Shown here: positions 1 through 7,527 of the stretch, in pieces
Layout of the letters: each line of letters begins with the position of its first letter
Position numbering within the stretch: the stretch's first letter is position 1
Assembly: GCA_902600395.1 (NCBI GenBank)
Contig: CACKJL010000024.1
Location: 1 to 14,652, forward strand
Length of the DNA stretch: 14,652 nt
DNA from: an uncultured Prochlorococcus sp.
Lineage (GTDB): Bacteria > Cyanobacteriota > Cyanobacteriia > PCC-6307 > Cyanobiaceae
Direction of reading: 5' to 3'
Program-made: the position numbers and the translations under genes
The notes under the pieces: generated by a model
What the model was told of the DNA's origin: nothing
Database searches by the model: none
What the model saw: only the letters and a program-made list of their open reading frames with translations

Positions 1-545
1 TCTTGGTTGAAATTCCAACTAAATAAAATAAAAAAAATAATAGTTAAGCTTGTTATTGCAGGACTTATACTTGATAAAAAGAATTTTCTTTGGGAATTTA
101 AGGCGCCAAAACTTAAACCTATGAAGCCGGATAAAGGGATGCAAGGTGTAAGTATTTGTAATTGGTAAGTGGCAATTGATTTTGCTTCGTAACTTAAATT
201 CGGGGCCAATAAATCAATTAATAGACTGGAATTCGAGTAAATCAATATGGCTAAAATCATTAACAATATTGAGAGTTTTATGCTTACTTGAGTTAAAACA
301 ATCCCTCCATTTTTTTTGTTAAGCGGAGTTAAAACTGCAACGACTGCGTTATGCAAGGGACCATTAATACCCCCAATGATTATTAGTAAAAAACCAGGAA
401 TTATATATGCATAATTAAAAGCGTCGTACGTTACACCAACCCCAAAAGCAGCAGCTATAAATATTTGTCTTATACATCCAGCTAATTTACTTAGACTAGT
501 ACCAAACGAAATTGAAAAAACATTATTTTTTAAAAATGAATGCAT
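1..545 (-). CDS. murJ: MurJ/MviN lipid II flippase, 5' part (C-terminus outside window)
   Basis: Reading the minus strand from an ATG at 545 gives an uninterrupted frame of about 181 residues that runs off the window at position 1, so only the N-terminal third or so is present. It begins MHSFLKNNVF and soon contains FGTSLSKLAGCIRQIFIAAA, the N-terminal signature of MurJ/MviN proteins. It then has the hydrophobic segment YAYIIPGFLLIIIGGINGP and at least three further membrane helices. MurJ proteins are multi-span inner-membrane flippases that move lipid II to the periplasmic face for peptidoglycan synthesis. The ATG at 545 is the only good start. The frame stays open upstream to a TTG, but the extra residues are charged and unlike the family. 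The gene is divergent from sfsA with 70 bp between starts, and a TATAAT lies about 40 bp upstream. Confidence 0.9.
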   Translation of the reverse strand, partial: MHSFLKNNVFSISFGTSLSKLAGCIRQIFIAAAFGVGVTYDAFNYAYIIPGFLLIIIGGINGPLHNAVVAVLTPLNKKNGGIVLTQVSIKLSILLMILAILIYSNSSLLIDLLAPNLSYEAKSIATYQLQILTPCIPLSGFIGLSFGALNSQRKFFLSSISPAITSLTIIFFILFSWNFNQ

Positions 546-583
546 TTGGAATCGTCTAAATTTTTCAATAAGTTTAAGTTTCA

Positions 584-591
584 ATTATATT
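584..591. promoter_or_regulatory. Overlapping divergent -10 boxes for murJ and sfsA
   Basis: The 70-bp spacer between the murJ and sfsA starts contains a perfect TATAAT on the minus strand (plus positions 589 down to 584) and an overlapping TATATT on the plus strand (586-591). Normal spacing from a -10 box would put transcription starts near 577 (minus, about 30 nt before the murJ ATG) and near 598 (plus, about 18 nt before the sfsA ATG). No clear -35 boxes are visible, which is common in this AT-rich group. This is inferred from sequence only. Confidence 0.4.
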
Positions 592-615
592 TGATTTCTA
601 ACTAAAGACATATTT

Positions 616-1377
616 ATGAATGATCGGTTAATTGATTTTGATCCATTAATTGAAGGGGTTTTAATTAAGAGGTATAAAAGGTTTCTTGCAGATATCGAAT
701 TAGAGAGTGGAGAGGTAATAACTGCTCATTGTGCTAACACTGGCCCAATGAGGGGACTTTTGAGTCAGAGAGCAAAAGTAAGAATAAGTTTTTCCCCTTC
801 TCCAAAAAGAAAATTACCTTTTACTTGGGAACAGATATGTGTTGTTAATGCAAAAAATGAGGAGGTTTGGGTAGGTATTAATACTCTCTTTGCAAACAAG
901 TTAATCAAAAAGGTTATTGAAAAAAATTTGCTAATAGAAAGAATAGGTGAAATAGAGAAAATCAAATCTGAAGTTCCCTACGGAAAAGATAAAAAAAGCA
1001 GAATTGACTTTTTTTTAACCCCAAAATCTTCAAATCCTGATAAACGTAACATTTACATAGAGGTTAAAAATACGACTTGGATTAAAGAAAATGTAGCTCT
1101 ATTCCCAGATACAGTAACGAAAAGAGGTCAAAAACACCTCATAGAATTAAAGGAATTAATTCCTGAAAGTAAAAGTGTTTTAGTACTTTGTATTACGAGA
1201 AAAGATGCTTGTTTTTTTGCTCCTGGAGATGACGCAGATCCCTTGTATGGCAGTCTTTTTAGAGAATCTTTAAGTGCAGGAATGATAACTATCCCATGTT
1301 CTTTTGAATTTCATAAAGACCACGTATCATGGAAAGGAATTAAACCTTTGAAAAAAAATAAAATCTTGATAATTTGA
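616..1377 (+). CDS. sfsA: SfsA family DNA-binding / nuclease-fold protein
   Basis: This 253-residue protein matches the SfsA family (sugar fermentation stimulation protein A) in length and motifs. The N-terminal part, about residues 10-75, has the family pattern GVLIKRYKRFLADIEL and the segment HCANTGPMRGLL, consistent with the OB-like DNA-binding domain. The C-terminal part carries D131 in SRIDFFL and the E149-V-K151 triad in IYIEVKNTTW. Together these form a PD-(D/E)xK nuclease-like arrangement, followed by the family signature ALFPDTVTKRGQKHLIEL (161-178). The name comes from an E. coli maltose-utilisation phenotype. The true role in cyanobacteria is unknown, and a sugar function should not be assumed. 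The ATG at 616 is chosen because it lies 18 nt after the proposed transcription start; no Shine-Dalgarno is present. It sits 160 bp before amt1 on the same strand. Confidence 0.9.
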   Translation: MNDRLIDFDPLIEGVLIKRYKRFLADIELESGEVITAHCANTGPMRGLLSQRAKVRISFSPSPKRKLPFTWEQICVVNAKNEEVWVGINTLFANKLIKKVIEKNLLIERIGEIEKIKSEVPYGKDKKSRIDFFLTPKSSNPDKRNIYIEVKNTTWIKENVALFPDTVTKRGQKHLIELKELIPESKSVLVLCITRKDACFFAPGDDADPLYGSLFRESLSAGMITIPCSFEFHKDHVSWKGIKPLKKNKILII

Positions 1378-1404
1378 AATTTGAAAAAAAAATTTTTTAA
1401 ATTT
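1377..1404 (+). terminator. Weak AT-only terminator-like palindrome after sfsA
   Basis: Immediately after the sfsA stop codon, AAATTT (1377-1382), a run of nine A, a run of six T and AAATTT again (1399-1404) form a self-complementary A/T-only element. It could act as a weak terminator between sfsA and amt1. A stem without G/C is unstable, so it may simply reflect base composition. Confidence 0.25.
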
Positions 1405-1439
1405 AACAGATATAGTTTTAAGATGCAACTATAAAATTG

Positions 1440-1453
1440 GTAACAACGACTAC
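1440..1453 (+). promoter_or_regulatory. NtcA-binding site upstream of amt1
   Basis: The sequence GTA-ACAACGAC-TAC at 1440-1453 is an exact match to the core NtcA consensus GTA-N8-TAC. It lies 84 bp before the amt1 start codon. NtcA is the cyanobacterial CRP-family activator that responds to 2-oxoglutarate, and amt1 is a known NtcA target in marine picocyanobacteria. If the box is centred at about -41.5, as in class II activation, the transcript would start near 1488. I could not find a clean TA-N3-T box at the usual 22-24 nt spacing, so the exact start is uncertain. Confidence 0.75.
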
Positions 1454-1495
1454 TAGACACTAATAAGTTTTTTGAGCAAAATTGAATATGAAAGG

Positions 1496-1518
1496 AAACA
1501 GCACAAACTGTTTTTTTT
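1496..1518 (+). other. Hairpin plus T-tract in the amt1 leader
   Basis: AAACAG (1496-1501) and CTGTTT (1508-1513) can pair around a six-base loop and run directly into a T tract ending at 1518, about 20 nt before the amt1 ATG. The shape resembles a small intrinsic terminator or attenuator inside the 5' untranslated region. The stem is only six base pairs, so the structural claim is weak. Confidence 0.25.
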
Positions 1519-1537
1519 GCAGATCTAATTTTTTTTT

Positions 1538-2998
1538 ATGACCACTGCTTTGCAAACGCCTCAAAGGCGCTCTAGGTCCAGATTACAAGATGCAAGTCTT
1601 GTTAATGGACCTATGCTCCTTTTGAGGAGTATTCGAGGATTTAGTTCAAACCGCTCTATGTTGTGGCTTGCAACTGTTCCTTTAGCTTTGTTTGGTTTAG
1701 GTATTTTTAATCTTTCAGCTCATGCAGCTGATTTACCTGAGTTGAATGCAGCTTTTCTTGCTAACAATTTATGGCTTTTGATCGCTACTATCTTAGTGAT
1801 CTTCATGAACGCCGGTTTCGCTATGGTTGAGGCAGGTATGTGTCGTTCTAAGAACGCAGTAAACATCCTTGCTAAAAACCTCTTTGTATTTGCTCTAGCT
1901 GTAACTTCTTATTGGTTTATAGGCTATTCATTAATGTACGGAGGAAGTGTTGCTGACGGATGGCTTTATTTTGGAGGCTTATTCTTTGATCCAACAGTCA
2001 CCGCTGATATGGTTACTGATGCTGGATTAGTCCCAACTGTTGATTTCTTGTTCCAGTCTGCATTCGCAGGAACTGCAGCAACTATCGTTTCCGGTCTTGT
2101 TGCTGAAAGAGTTAAATTTGGAGAATTTGTTGTTTTTGCTGTTGTATTAACTGCATTTATATATCCAATTGCTGGTAGCTGGAAATGGAATGGTGGTTGG
2201 CTTGATTCTTTAGGTTTTGTTGACTTCGCTGGTTCTTCAATTGTTCACTCAGTTGGAGCATGGGCGGGTCTTGTAGGAGCTATGCTTCTTGGGCCAAGAA
2301 TTGGCAAATACTCTGATGGGAAACCACAAGCTATGCCAGGACACAATATGGCTATAGCTACTCTAGGTGCATTAGTCCTATGGATAGGTTGGTATGGATT
2401 TAACCCCGGTTCTCAACTTGCTATGGATCAATGGGTTCCATATGTTGCTGTAACAACTACTTTGGCAGCAGCAGCTGGAGCTATTGGTGCAACTATTGTT
2501 TCAACATTAACTTCTGGTAAGCCTGATCTTACAATGATAATTAACGGAATCCTTGCTGGTTTGGTTAGTATCACTGCTGGTTGTGGTGATATGACTCTTG
2601 CTGGAGCCTGGTTCGCAGGACTAGTAGGGGGAATTATAGTTGTATTTTCTGTTGCAGCACTTGATGCCGCTGAGATCGATGATCCTGTAGGTGCATTCTC
2701 TGTTCACGGAGTTTGTGGTGTATGGGGTACTGTAGTTATCGGTCTTTGGGGTACAGCTGTACAAGGTGATGGAGCAGGTATGGGATTGTTCAACGGTGGA
2801 GGTATTACCCTTCTTCTAGTTCAAGCTCTTGGTGCCGCAGCTTATGCTATTTGGACACTAGTTACTTGCTGGATTGCCTGGTCTGTAATTGGAGGATTAT
2901 TCGGTGGAATCCGAGTATCTGAAGAGGAAGAGACTCAAGGCTTGGATATAGGAGAGCATGGAATGGAAGCATATCCAGACTTTGCATCTGCTAAATAA
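1538..2998 (+). CDS. amt1: Ammonium transporter Amt1
   Basis: This 486-residue membrane protein belongs to the Amt/MEP/Rh family and imports ammonium across the plasma membrane. A positively charged N-terminal stretch (residues 1-40) precedes a hydrophobic segment (41-58) and a signal peptidase-like AHA-A site (cleavage after about A63). This leaves a mature transporter with an outside N-terminus, as in Amt proteins. About eleven membrane helices follow. Family landmarks are FAMVEAGMCRSKN (94-106), D229 in VDFAGSSIVHSVGAWAG, and the pore twin histidines H237 (same motif) and H390 (FSVHGVCGVWGT). It is preceded by an NtcA box and followed by a strong terminator, so it is probably a single-gene transcript controlled by nitrogen status. 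By eye it is richer in G/C and C-ending codons than its neighbours, as expected for a highly expressed gene. Confidence 0.96.
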   Translation: MTTALQTPQRRSRSRLQDASLVNGPMLLLRSIRGFSSNRSMLWLATVPLALFGLGIFNLSAHAADLPELNAAFLANNLWLLIATILVIFMNAGFAMVEAGMCRSKNAVNILAKNLFVFALAVTSYWFIGYSLMYGGSVADGWLYFGGLFFDPTVTADMVTDAGLVPTVDFLFQSAFAGTAATIVSGLVAERVKFGEFVVFAVVLTAFIYPIAGSWKWNGGWLDSLGFVDFAGSSIVHSVGAWAGLVGAMLLGPRIGKYSDGKPQAMPGHNMAIATLGALVLWIGWYGFNPGSQLAMDQWVPYVAVTTTLAAAAGAIGATIVSTLTSGKPDLTMIINGILAGLVSITAGCGDMTLAGAWFAGLVGGIIVVFSVAALDAAEIDDPVGAFSVHGVCGVWGTVVIGLWGTAVQGDGAGMGLFNGGGITLLLVQALGAAAYAIWTLVTCWIAWSVIGGLFGGIRVSEEEETQGLDIGEHGMEAYPDFASAK

Positions 2999-3017
2999 TC
3001 TAACTGAAAATTGATTT

Positions 3018-3051
3018 AAGAAACCTGACTTATGTCAGGTTTCTTTTTTTT
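3018..3051 (+). terminator. Strong rho-independent terminator of amt1
   Basis: A perfect 12-bp inverted repeat, AAGAAACCTGAC (3018-3029) and GTCAGGTTTCTT (3034-3045), surrounds a four-base TTAT loop and continues into an uninterrupted T run to 3051. It starts about 20 nt after the amt1 stop codon. This is the clearest terminator in the window and isolates amt1 from ispH. Confidence 0.92.
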
Positions 3052-3074
3052 ACGAAAAATTATTTAAAACGTTG

Positions 3075-3080
3075 TAATAT
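3075..3080 (+). promoter_or_regulatory. Candidate -10 box for ispH
   Basis: TAATAT at 3075-3080 is the only good -10 box between the amt1 terminator and ispH. Because the terminator is strong, ispH needs its own promoter in this 36-bp gap. Usual -10 spacing would put the transcript start within a few bases of the ATG at 3087, implying a very short leader or a leaderless message. Alternatively, the real start codon lies further downstream. Confidence 0.35.
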
Positions 3081-3086
3081 AGGAAA

Positions 3087-4283
3087 ATGGATACTCAAGC
3101 TTTTAGAAGATCTCTTCATCATTCTGATAGATACAATAGAAGGGGTTTCGATTCTCCAACAAAAAGAGCTCAAGCGTTAGAAGAAGCTTACCAAAGTGAT
3201 TTGATAAGTTCTATTAGGGATAATGATTTTACTTACACTAAAGGCAGACTAAATATAAAGTTGGCCCAAGCATTCGGTTTTTGTTGGGGAGTTGAAAGAG
3301 CTGTTGCAATGGCTTATGAAACTAGAAGACATTACCCAAATGAGAATATTTGGATAACAAACGAAATAATTCATAATCCCTCGGTTAATGATCATTTAAG
3401 AAAAATGAATGTAAAATTCATCTCAGCTAAAAATGGAATTAAAGATTTTTCTTTAGTTTCTAATGGGGATGTTGTTATACTGCCTGCTTTCGGAGCTACT
3501 GTTCAAGAAATGAAACTCTTGCATGAGAAAGGTTGTCATATTATTGATACAACTTGTCCATGGGTTTCTAAAGTTTGGCACACAGTTGAAAAACATAAAA
3601 AACATGTTTTCACATCTATTATTCACGGAAAATTTAAACATGAAGAGACTCTCGCTACAAGTTCATTCGCAGGTAAATATTTAGTTGTACTTGATCTAGA
3701 AGAAGCGAACTACGTTTCTGAATATATTCAGGGGAGAGGTAATAGGAATGAGTTTATGAACAAATTTGCTAAAGCTTGTTCTAATGGATTTGATCCTGAT
3801 AAAGATTTAGATAGAGTGGGAGTCGCAAATCAGACAACTATGCTTAAGAGCGAGACTGAGGAAATTGGAAAGGTTTTTGAAAGGACAATGTTAAAGAAAT
3901 TTGGACCAGAAAACTTAAATAGTCACTTTTTAGCTTTTAATACTATTTGTGATGCAACTGAAGAAAGGCAAGATGCAATGTTCTCTCTGGTTGATGAAGA
4001 CCTTGATATTTTAGTAGTTATTGGAGGCTTCAATTCTTCCAATACAACTCACCTACAAGAAATAGCAATTAATAAAAATATTTCATCTTTTCATATTGAT
4101 ACACCAGAGAGGATATCAGTTAAAGAAAACTCAATATTTCATAAACCACTAGGATCAGATTTAGAACTTAAAAATAATTTTCTACCTAGTGGAAAAATTA
4201 ATGTTGGAATTACCTCAGGTGCATCCACTCCTGATAAGGTTGTTGCAGATGTTATTGAAAAGTTAATTGATATTGCTTCCTGA
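3087..4283 (+). CDS. ispH: 4-hydroxy-3-methylbut-2-enyl diphosphate reductase (IspH/LytB)
   Basis: This 398-residue enzyme catalyses the last step of the MEP isoprenoid pathway, reducing HMBPP to IPP and DMAPP with a 4Fe-4S cluster. These feed carotenoid, chlorophyll side-chain and quinone synthesis. The three cluster cysteines are visible: C66 in QAFGFCWGVERA, C157 in IIDTTCPWVSKVW and C288 in FNTICDATEERQ. Substrate-contacting motifs include EIIHNP (93-98), SIIHGKFKHEET (177-188), VANQTTML (246-253), GGFNSSNTTHL and ITSGASTPD. The length, about 80 residues longer than E. coli IspH, and the roughly 50-residue N-terminal extension are typical of the cyanobacterial/plant class, which takes electrons from ferredoxin. 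The ATG at 3087 gives the expected extension. It is probably monocistronic, since amt1 upstream has a terminator and doxX follows after 103 bp. Confidence 0.96.
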   Translation: MDTQAFRRSLHHSDRYNRRGFDSPTKRAQALEEAYQSDLISSIRDNDFTYTKGRLNIKLAQAFGFCWGVERAVAMAYETRRHYPNENIWITNEIIHNPSVNDHLRKMNVKFISAKNGIKDFSLVSNGDVVILPAFGATVQEMKLLHEKGCHIIDTTCPWVSKVWHTVEKHKKHVFTSIIHGKFKHEETLATSSFAGKYLVVLDLEEANYVSEYIQGRGNRNEFMNKFAKACSNGFDPDKDLDRVGVANQTTMLKSETEEIGKVFERTMLKKFGPENLNSHFLAFNTICDATEERQDAMFSLVDEDLDILVVIGGFNSSNTTHLQEIAINKNISSFHIDTPERISVKENSIFHKPLGSDLELKNNFLPSGKINVGITSGASTPDKVVADVIEKLIDIAS

Positions 4284-4361
4284 ATTTTTTATTCATTTAA
4301 AAATTTGCTTAGTTTTTTTAATTTATTAGTCAGATAATTCCAAAAGATCTACTTTATTAAC

Positions 4362-4367
4362 TAGAAT
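4362..4367 (+). promoter_or_regulatory. Candidate -10 box for the DoxX-like gene
   Basis: TAGAAT at 4362-4367 lies 20 bp before the ATG at 4387, which would give a leader of about 13 nt. The 103-bp gap after ispH has no G/C-bearing hairpin, so read-through from ispH also remains possible. No -35 box is evident. Confidence 0.3.
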
Positions 4368-4386
4368 AATGAAAAATTATTGAAGT

Positions 4387-4947
4387 ATGGAAGACAAAGC
4401 ACAAACTAATCAGGTTCAAACTGCAAGTATGAATAGAACTAAAGCGCCCCAAAAAGTTGAAGTTGTAGTTGCCAATTCATCTTCAGGTTCAGAAGTAAAT
4501 ATCCTTGGTGAACTATCGATTTTTGTTTTAAGAATAGGTTTTTGTGCTTTGATGATTCATCATGGCCTAGAAAAACTTCAGGATCCGCAGGGTTTTGCAG
4601 AGTTTGTAGTCGGTAAGTATTTCCCATTTTTGCCTGGTGATCCTGTTATTTGGACTTTTGGAGCAGCAATTACTCAATTGGTATGCCCTGTTGGGTTGGC
4701 TTTAGGGATTTTTGCGAGGCTTTCCTCTCTTGGTCTGTTCTCCACAATGGCATTTGCAGTTTATTTTCATCTCCTTGATACTGGACTGGAAGGCTTTCCT
4801 CTGGCAGTAGTTGAAGGTCATAATTATGCTTTCGAATTATCTTTTATATATGGTGCTATTTCTCTATACTTTCTTTGTGCAGGTCCAGGTAGGCTATCTT
4901 TATTCAGAAAAACAAACAAGATTACATATTATCCAAAATCAACATAA
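4387..4947 (+). CDS. DoxX family membrane protein
   Basis: This 186-residue protein has a hydrophilic N-terminus of about 40 residues, rich in Q, K and S, followed by four predicted membrane segments (about 43-60, 88-108, 113-130, 148-166). The segment LRIGFCALMIHHGLEKL (48-64) and the final helix with HNYAFELSFIYGAISLYFL match the DoxX pattern of an early G-x-x-K-L motif and a last helix ending in G-P-G-R-L-S. DoxX-like proteins are small inner-membrane proteins linked in other bacteria to redox balance and sulfur oxidation. No specific activity can be assigned here. It converges on purH with a single base between the two stop codons and no terminator hairpin. Confidence 0.8.
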   Translation: MEDKAQTNQVQTASMNRTKAPQKVEVVVANSSSGSEVNILGELSIFVLRIGFCALMIHHGLEKLQDPQGFAEFVVGKYFPFLPGDPVIWTFGAAITQLVCPVGLALGIFARLSSLGLFSTMAFAVYFHLLDTGLEGFPLAVVEGHNYAFELSFIYGAISLYFLCAGPGRLSLFRKTNKITYYPKST

Positions 4948-4948
4948 T

Positions 4949-6502
4949 TCAATGTAAAAAGTGCCTTTTTTGGGTAAATACCATTGAAATTCCTTTTGAA
5001 TTACACATATCAATACTTTCTTGGTCTCTTAGACTTCCTCCAGGTTGAATAATAGCTTTTATTCCATATTTATTTGCAAGTTCTACAGTATCTGCAAATG
5101 GGAAAAACCCATCGCTGGCCAAGACAGCATCAGTACATAATCTTCCAGCTGCTTCTAATGCGATTTTGGCTGCTCCAACTCTATTCATTTGTCCAGCTCC
5201 AATACCAATAGTTTTTTGGTCTTTTGCAATAACAATGGCATTAGATTTCACGTGTTTACAAATTTTCCATGCAAAATTTAAATCTAAGTTAGTTTGATTA
5301 CTAGGATTTTTATTAGTTACTGAAATCCAATTTTCAGTTTTTTCTTCACTATCATCAGTATCTTGAACTAGTAATCCTCCCATTATTGATTTAGTAGAAT
5401 TTTGATTCTTTTTTGGAATTTGATCTTTTGAAAACTTTAAAATTCTTAAATTCTTTTTAACTTTTAAAATTTCTAAAGCTTCCTTATCAAAAGATGGAGC
5501 GACGACACACTCTAAGAAAATATCTTTGAGGTGAATTGCGGTCTCACTATCAACATTTGAATTAAAAGCAACTATTCCTCCAAATGCACTAACTGTGTCG
5601 CATTCTAAAGCATTCAAAAATGCTTTGGAAGCTAAATTACTTATAGAGGCACCACAAGGATTATTGTGTTTTAAAATAACAGAGGCAAAGATGTTGTTTG
5701 TAAGTTCATCTTTTTCTGTGTAGCCAAATTCTAAAACTGTTGAAAGTGCGGACTCTAGATCTAATAGATTGTTATAACTTAAGTCTTTTCCTTGTAATTG
5801 TTCTGCTGAGTTCCATCCAATGTTACTTAAACCATACCAGAAAGCTTTTTGATGTGGATTCTCCCCATATCTTAAGGTTCTGATTAATGGATAAGATTCA
5901 ATATATTTGGAAGATTGTAAATCTCTTTCTTTTCTTATCCAATTAGATATTGCAGTGTCATAGTCTGCTGTATGTTGAAAAGCTTCAAGGGCTAATTTTG
6001 CTTTATATGAGTCTTTCAATTCACCTTTTTTACTTTCTTCAAGAAAATTTTGATACTGACTAGGATCTACTAAAACAGAAACATCTTTATGATTTTTGGC
6101 TGCAGAACGAATCATTGATGGCCCTCCGATATCGATATTTTCAATGGCATCTTCCCATTTAGCTCCCTGATCTACAGTTTTTTTAAAAGGATATAAATTG
6201 ACAACTACTAAGTCAATTAATTCAAGATTGTTAGCTTCTATATCTTTTTTATGTTCCTCATCAGTTCTTTTAGCTAATATTCCCCCGTGTATTTTTGGAT
6301 GTAAAGTTTTAACTCTTCCTCCAAGAATTTCTGGAGAATTAGTAAAATCAGCAACTTTAATAACTGGAATTTTAGCTTCTATAAGATGTTTGGCAGTTCC
6401 TCCACTTGATAGAATTTTATAATTAAATTGCTCTACCAATTCCTTACAAAATGGGATTATATTTTTTTTATCAGAGACACTTACTAAAGCTAATGGAGAC
6501 AT
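4949..6502 (-). CDS. purH: Bifunctional AICAR transformylase / IMP cyclohydrolase
   Basis: This 517-residue enzyme performs the last two steps of purine synthesis: formylation of AICAR with 10-formyl-THF, then ring closure to IMP. The N-terminal MGS-like cyclohydrolase domain (about 1-195) contains SVSDKKN, LSSGGTAKHL (31-40) and GGRVKTLHPKIHGG (61-74). The C-terminal transformylase domain has RYGENPHQ (211-218), the catalytic K278-H279 in KHNNPCGAS, AFGGIVAFN, GAGQMNRVGAA and SDGFFPFADTVELA. It ends in a family-typical RHFLH tail. Length is close to the usual 510-530. The ATG at 6502 begins directly with the conserved ALVSVSDK, so the start is firm. It is divergent from the esterase gene with only 33 bp between starts, and tail to tail with doxX. 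Confidence 0.97.
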   Translation of the reverse strand: MSPLALVSVSDKKNIIPFCKELVEQFNYKILSSGGTAKHLIEAKIPVIKVADFTNSPEILGGRVKTLHPKIHGGILAKRTDEEHKKDIEANNLELIDLVVVNLYPFKKTVDQGAKWEDAIENIDIGGPSMIRSAAKNHKDVSVLVDPSQYQNFLEESKKGELKDSYKAKLALEAFQHTADYDTAISNWIRKERDLQSSKYIESYPLIRTLRYGENPHQKAFWYGLSNIGWNSAEQLQGKDLSYNNLLDLESALSTVLEFGYTEKDELTNNIFASVILKHNNPCGASISNLASKAFLNALECDTVSAFGGIVAFNSNVDSETAIHLKDIFLECVVAPSFDKEALEILKVKKNLRILKFSKDQIPKKNQNSTKSIMGGLLVQDTDDSEEKTENWISVTNKNPSNQTNLDLNFAWKICKHVKSNAIVIAKDQKTIGIGAGQMNRVGAAKIALEAAGRLCTDAVLASDGFFPFADTVELANKYGIKAIIQPGGSLRDQESIDMCNSKGISMVFTQKRHFLH

Positions 6503-6535
6503 TATGGGAAAGTTTACTTACTTAAGAATATAAAC

Positions 6536-7153
6536 ATGAAATATGCTATCAATCATGAATTTGTCTCGATTAGCTCTCAAACTGCAACTCATAGAATTAT
6601 TTTGATGCATGGTTGGGGAGCTGATTCAGATGACCTTTTAACATTTGGAAAGGAGATGACTGAAAAAATAAATCTTGATTTTGAGGTGATTTCTTTGAGG
6701 GCTCCTGGATTACACCCAAGCGGTCAGGGAAGACAGTGGTATGGATTATATCCACATGATTGGAATGGAGCTGAGGTTGAAGTAAATAAACTTATAGTTA
6801 CATTAAAAAATTTTGATACTGATAAGATTCCACTAAGAAAAACAATTTTGTTGGGGTTCTCTCAGGGAGCGGCGATGGCAATTGATGCGGGATTTAAGTT
6901 AAATTTTGGATTAATTGTTGCTTGTAGTGGTTATCCTCATCCCAACTGGTCCCCAGGAGAAAAATTCTCGCCATTAATTATTAGTCATGGTTTATTTGAT
7001 GACGTTGTGCCTATAGATGCCTCTAGGACTATTTATGAAAAGGTAAAGAGTAAGTCTTCTAAATTTTGTGAATTATTAGAATTTGACGGATTTCATCAAA
7101 TTGATTCAAATTTAATTAATTTTATAAGTTCAAATATAAGTAATATTTTTTAA
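6536..7153 (+). CDS. Carboxylesterase / phospholipase family serine hydrolase
   Basis: This 205-residue alpha/beta hydrolase belongs to the bacterial carboxylesterase/acyl-protein thioesterase-like family (Abhydrolase_2). The fold start LMHGWGAD (23-30) supplies the oxyanion region. The nucleophile is S109 in LLGFSQGAAMA, the acid is D155 in SHGLFDDVVP, and the base is H187 in FDGFHQID, so the full triad is present. No signal peptide is visible, so it should be cytoplasmic. Substrate is unknown; short-chain acyl esters are typical for the family. Its start lies 33 bp from that of purH, so promoters for both genes must overlap this gap or extend into the coding regions. Its TAA stop overlaps the stop of the convergent DUF3155 gene. 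Confidence 0.85.
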   Translation: MKYAINHEFVSISSQTATHRIILMHGWGADSDDLLTFGKEMTEKINLDFEVISLRAPGLHPSGQGRQWYGLYPHDWNGAEVEVNKLIVTLKNFDTDKIPLRKTILLGFSQGAAMAIDAGFKLNFGLIVACSGYPHPNWSPGEKFSPLIISHGLFDDVVPIDASRTIYEKVKSKSSKFCELLEFDGFHQIDSNLINFISSNISNIF

Positions 7154-7518
7154 ACAAAAGCGTATTCATATTCTTCAATCTCTTCCCAATCATCTGCAGT
7201 CAGTTCTAGACCCTCAAATATTTTTTCTTCACCAATTCCTTCGACTACAACTTTTAGTGATGGAAATAGAAAATGATTTTCTTCAGCATATTGGGCACTA
7301 AATAATCCTTTTTCACCCCAAAAAAATCTATCGGTGGTGTGTTCATTTCTTCTTACATTAAAAACTGAAGGCGCAGAGAGACCATTTTCAGCTATGAATC
7401 TTCTTGCTGCTGTAACTGGTTTATGTTTGCCAGTTTCGATATGATAAATAGGTACATGTGCCATTACTCTTTGGCCAGCCAATCTTCTTCTGCTGATTCT
7501 TTTTCTTTTTTTTGACAT
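7150..7518 (-). CDS. DUF3155 domain protein
   Basis: This 122-residue protein begins with a very basic segment, MSKKRKRISRRRLAGQRVMA, then PIYHIETGKHKPVTAARRFI (24-43). It ends in an acidic stretch, DDWEEIEEYEYAFV. It resembles DUF3155, a family I know only from cyanobacteria, whose function is unknown. The basic head suggests nucleic-acid or membrane-surface binding, but this is inference. The start is firm: an ATG at 7518 preceded by AGGAG nine bases upstream. The last four bases overlap the end of the esterase gene on the other strand. An 8-bp inverted repeat sits in its leader. Confidence 0.75.
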   Translation of the reverse strand: MSKKRKRISRRRLAGQRVMAHVPIYHIETGKHKPVTAARRFIAENGLSAPSVFNVRRNEHTTDRFFWGEKGLFSAQYAEENHFLFPSLKVVVEGIGEEKIFEGLELTADDWEEIEEYEYAFV

Positions 7519-7527
7519 TGATTGGTA

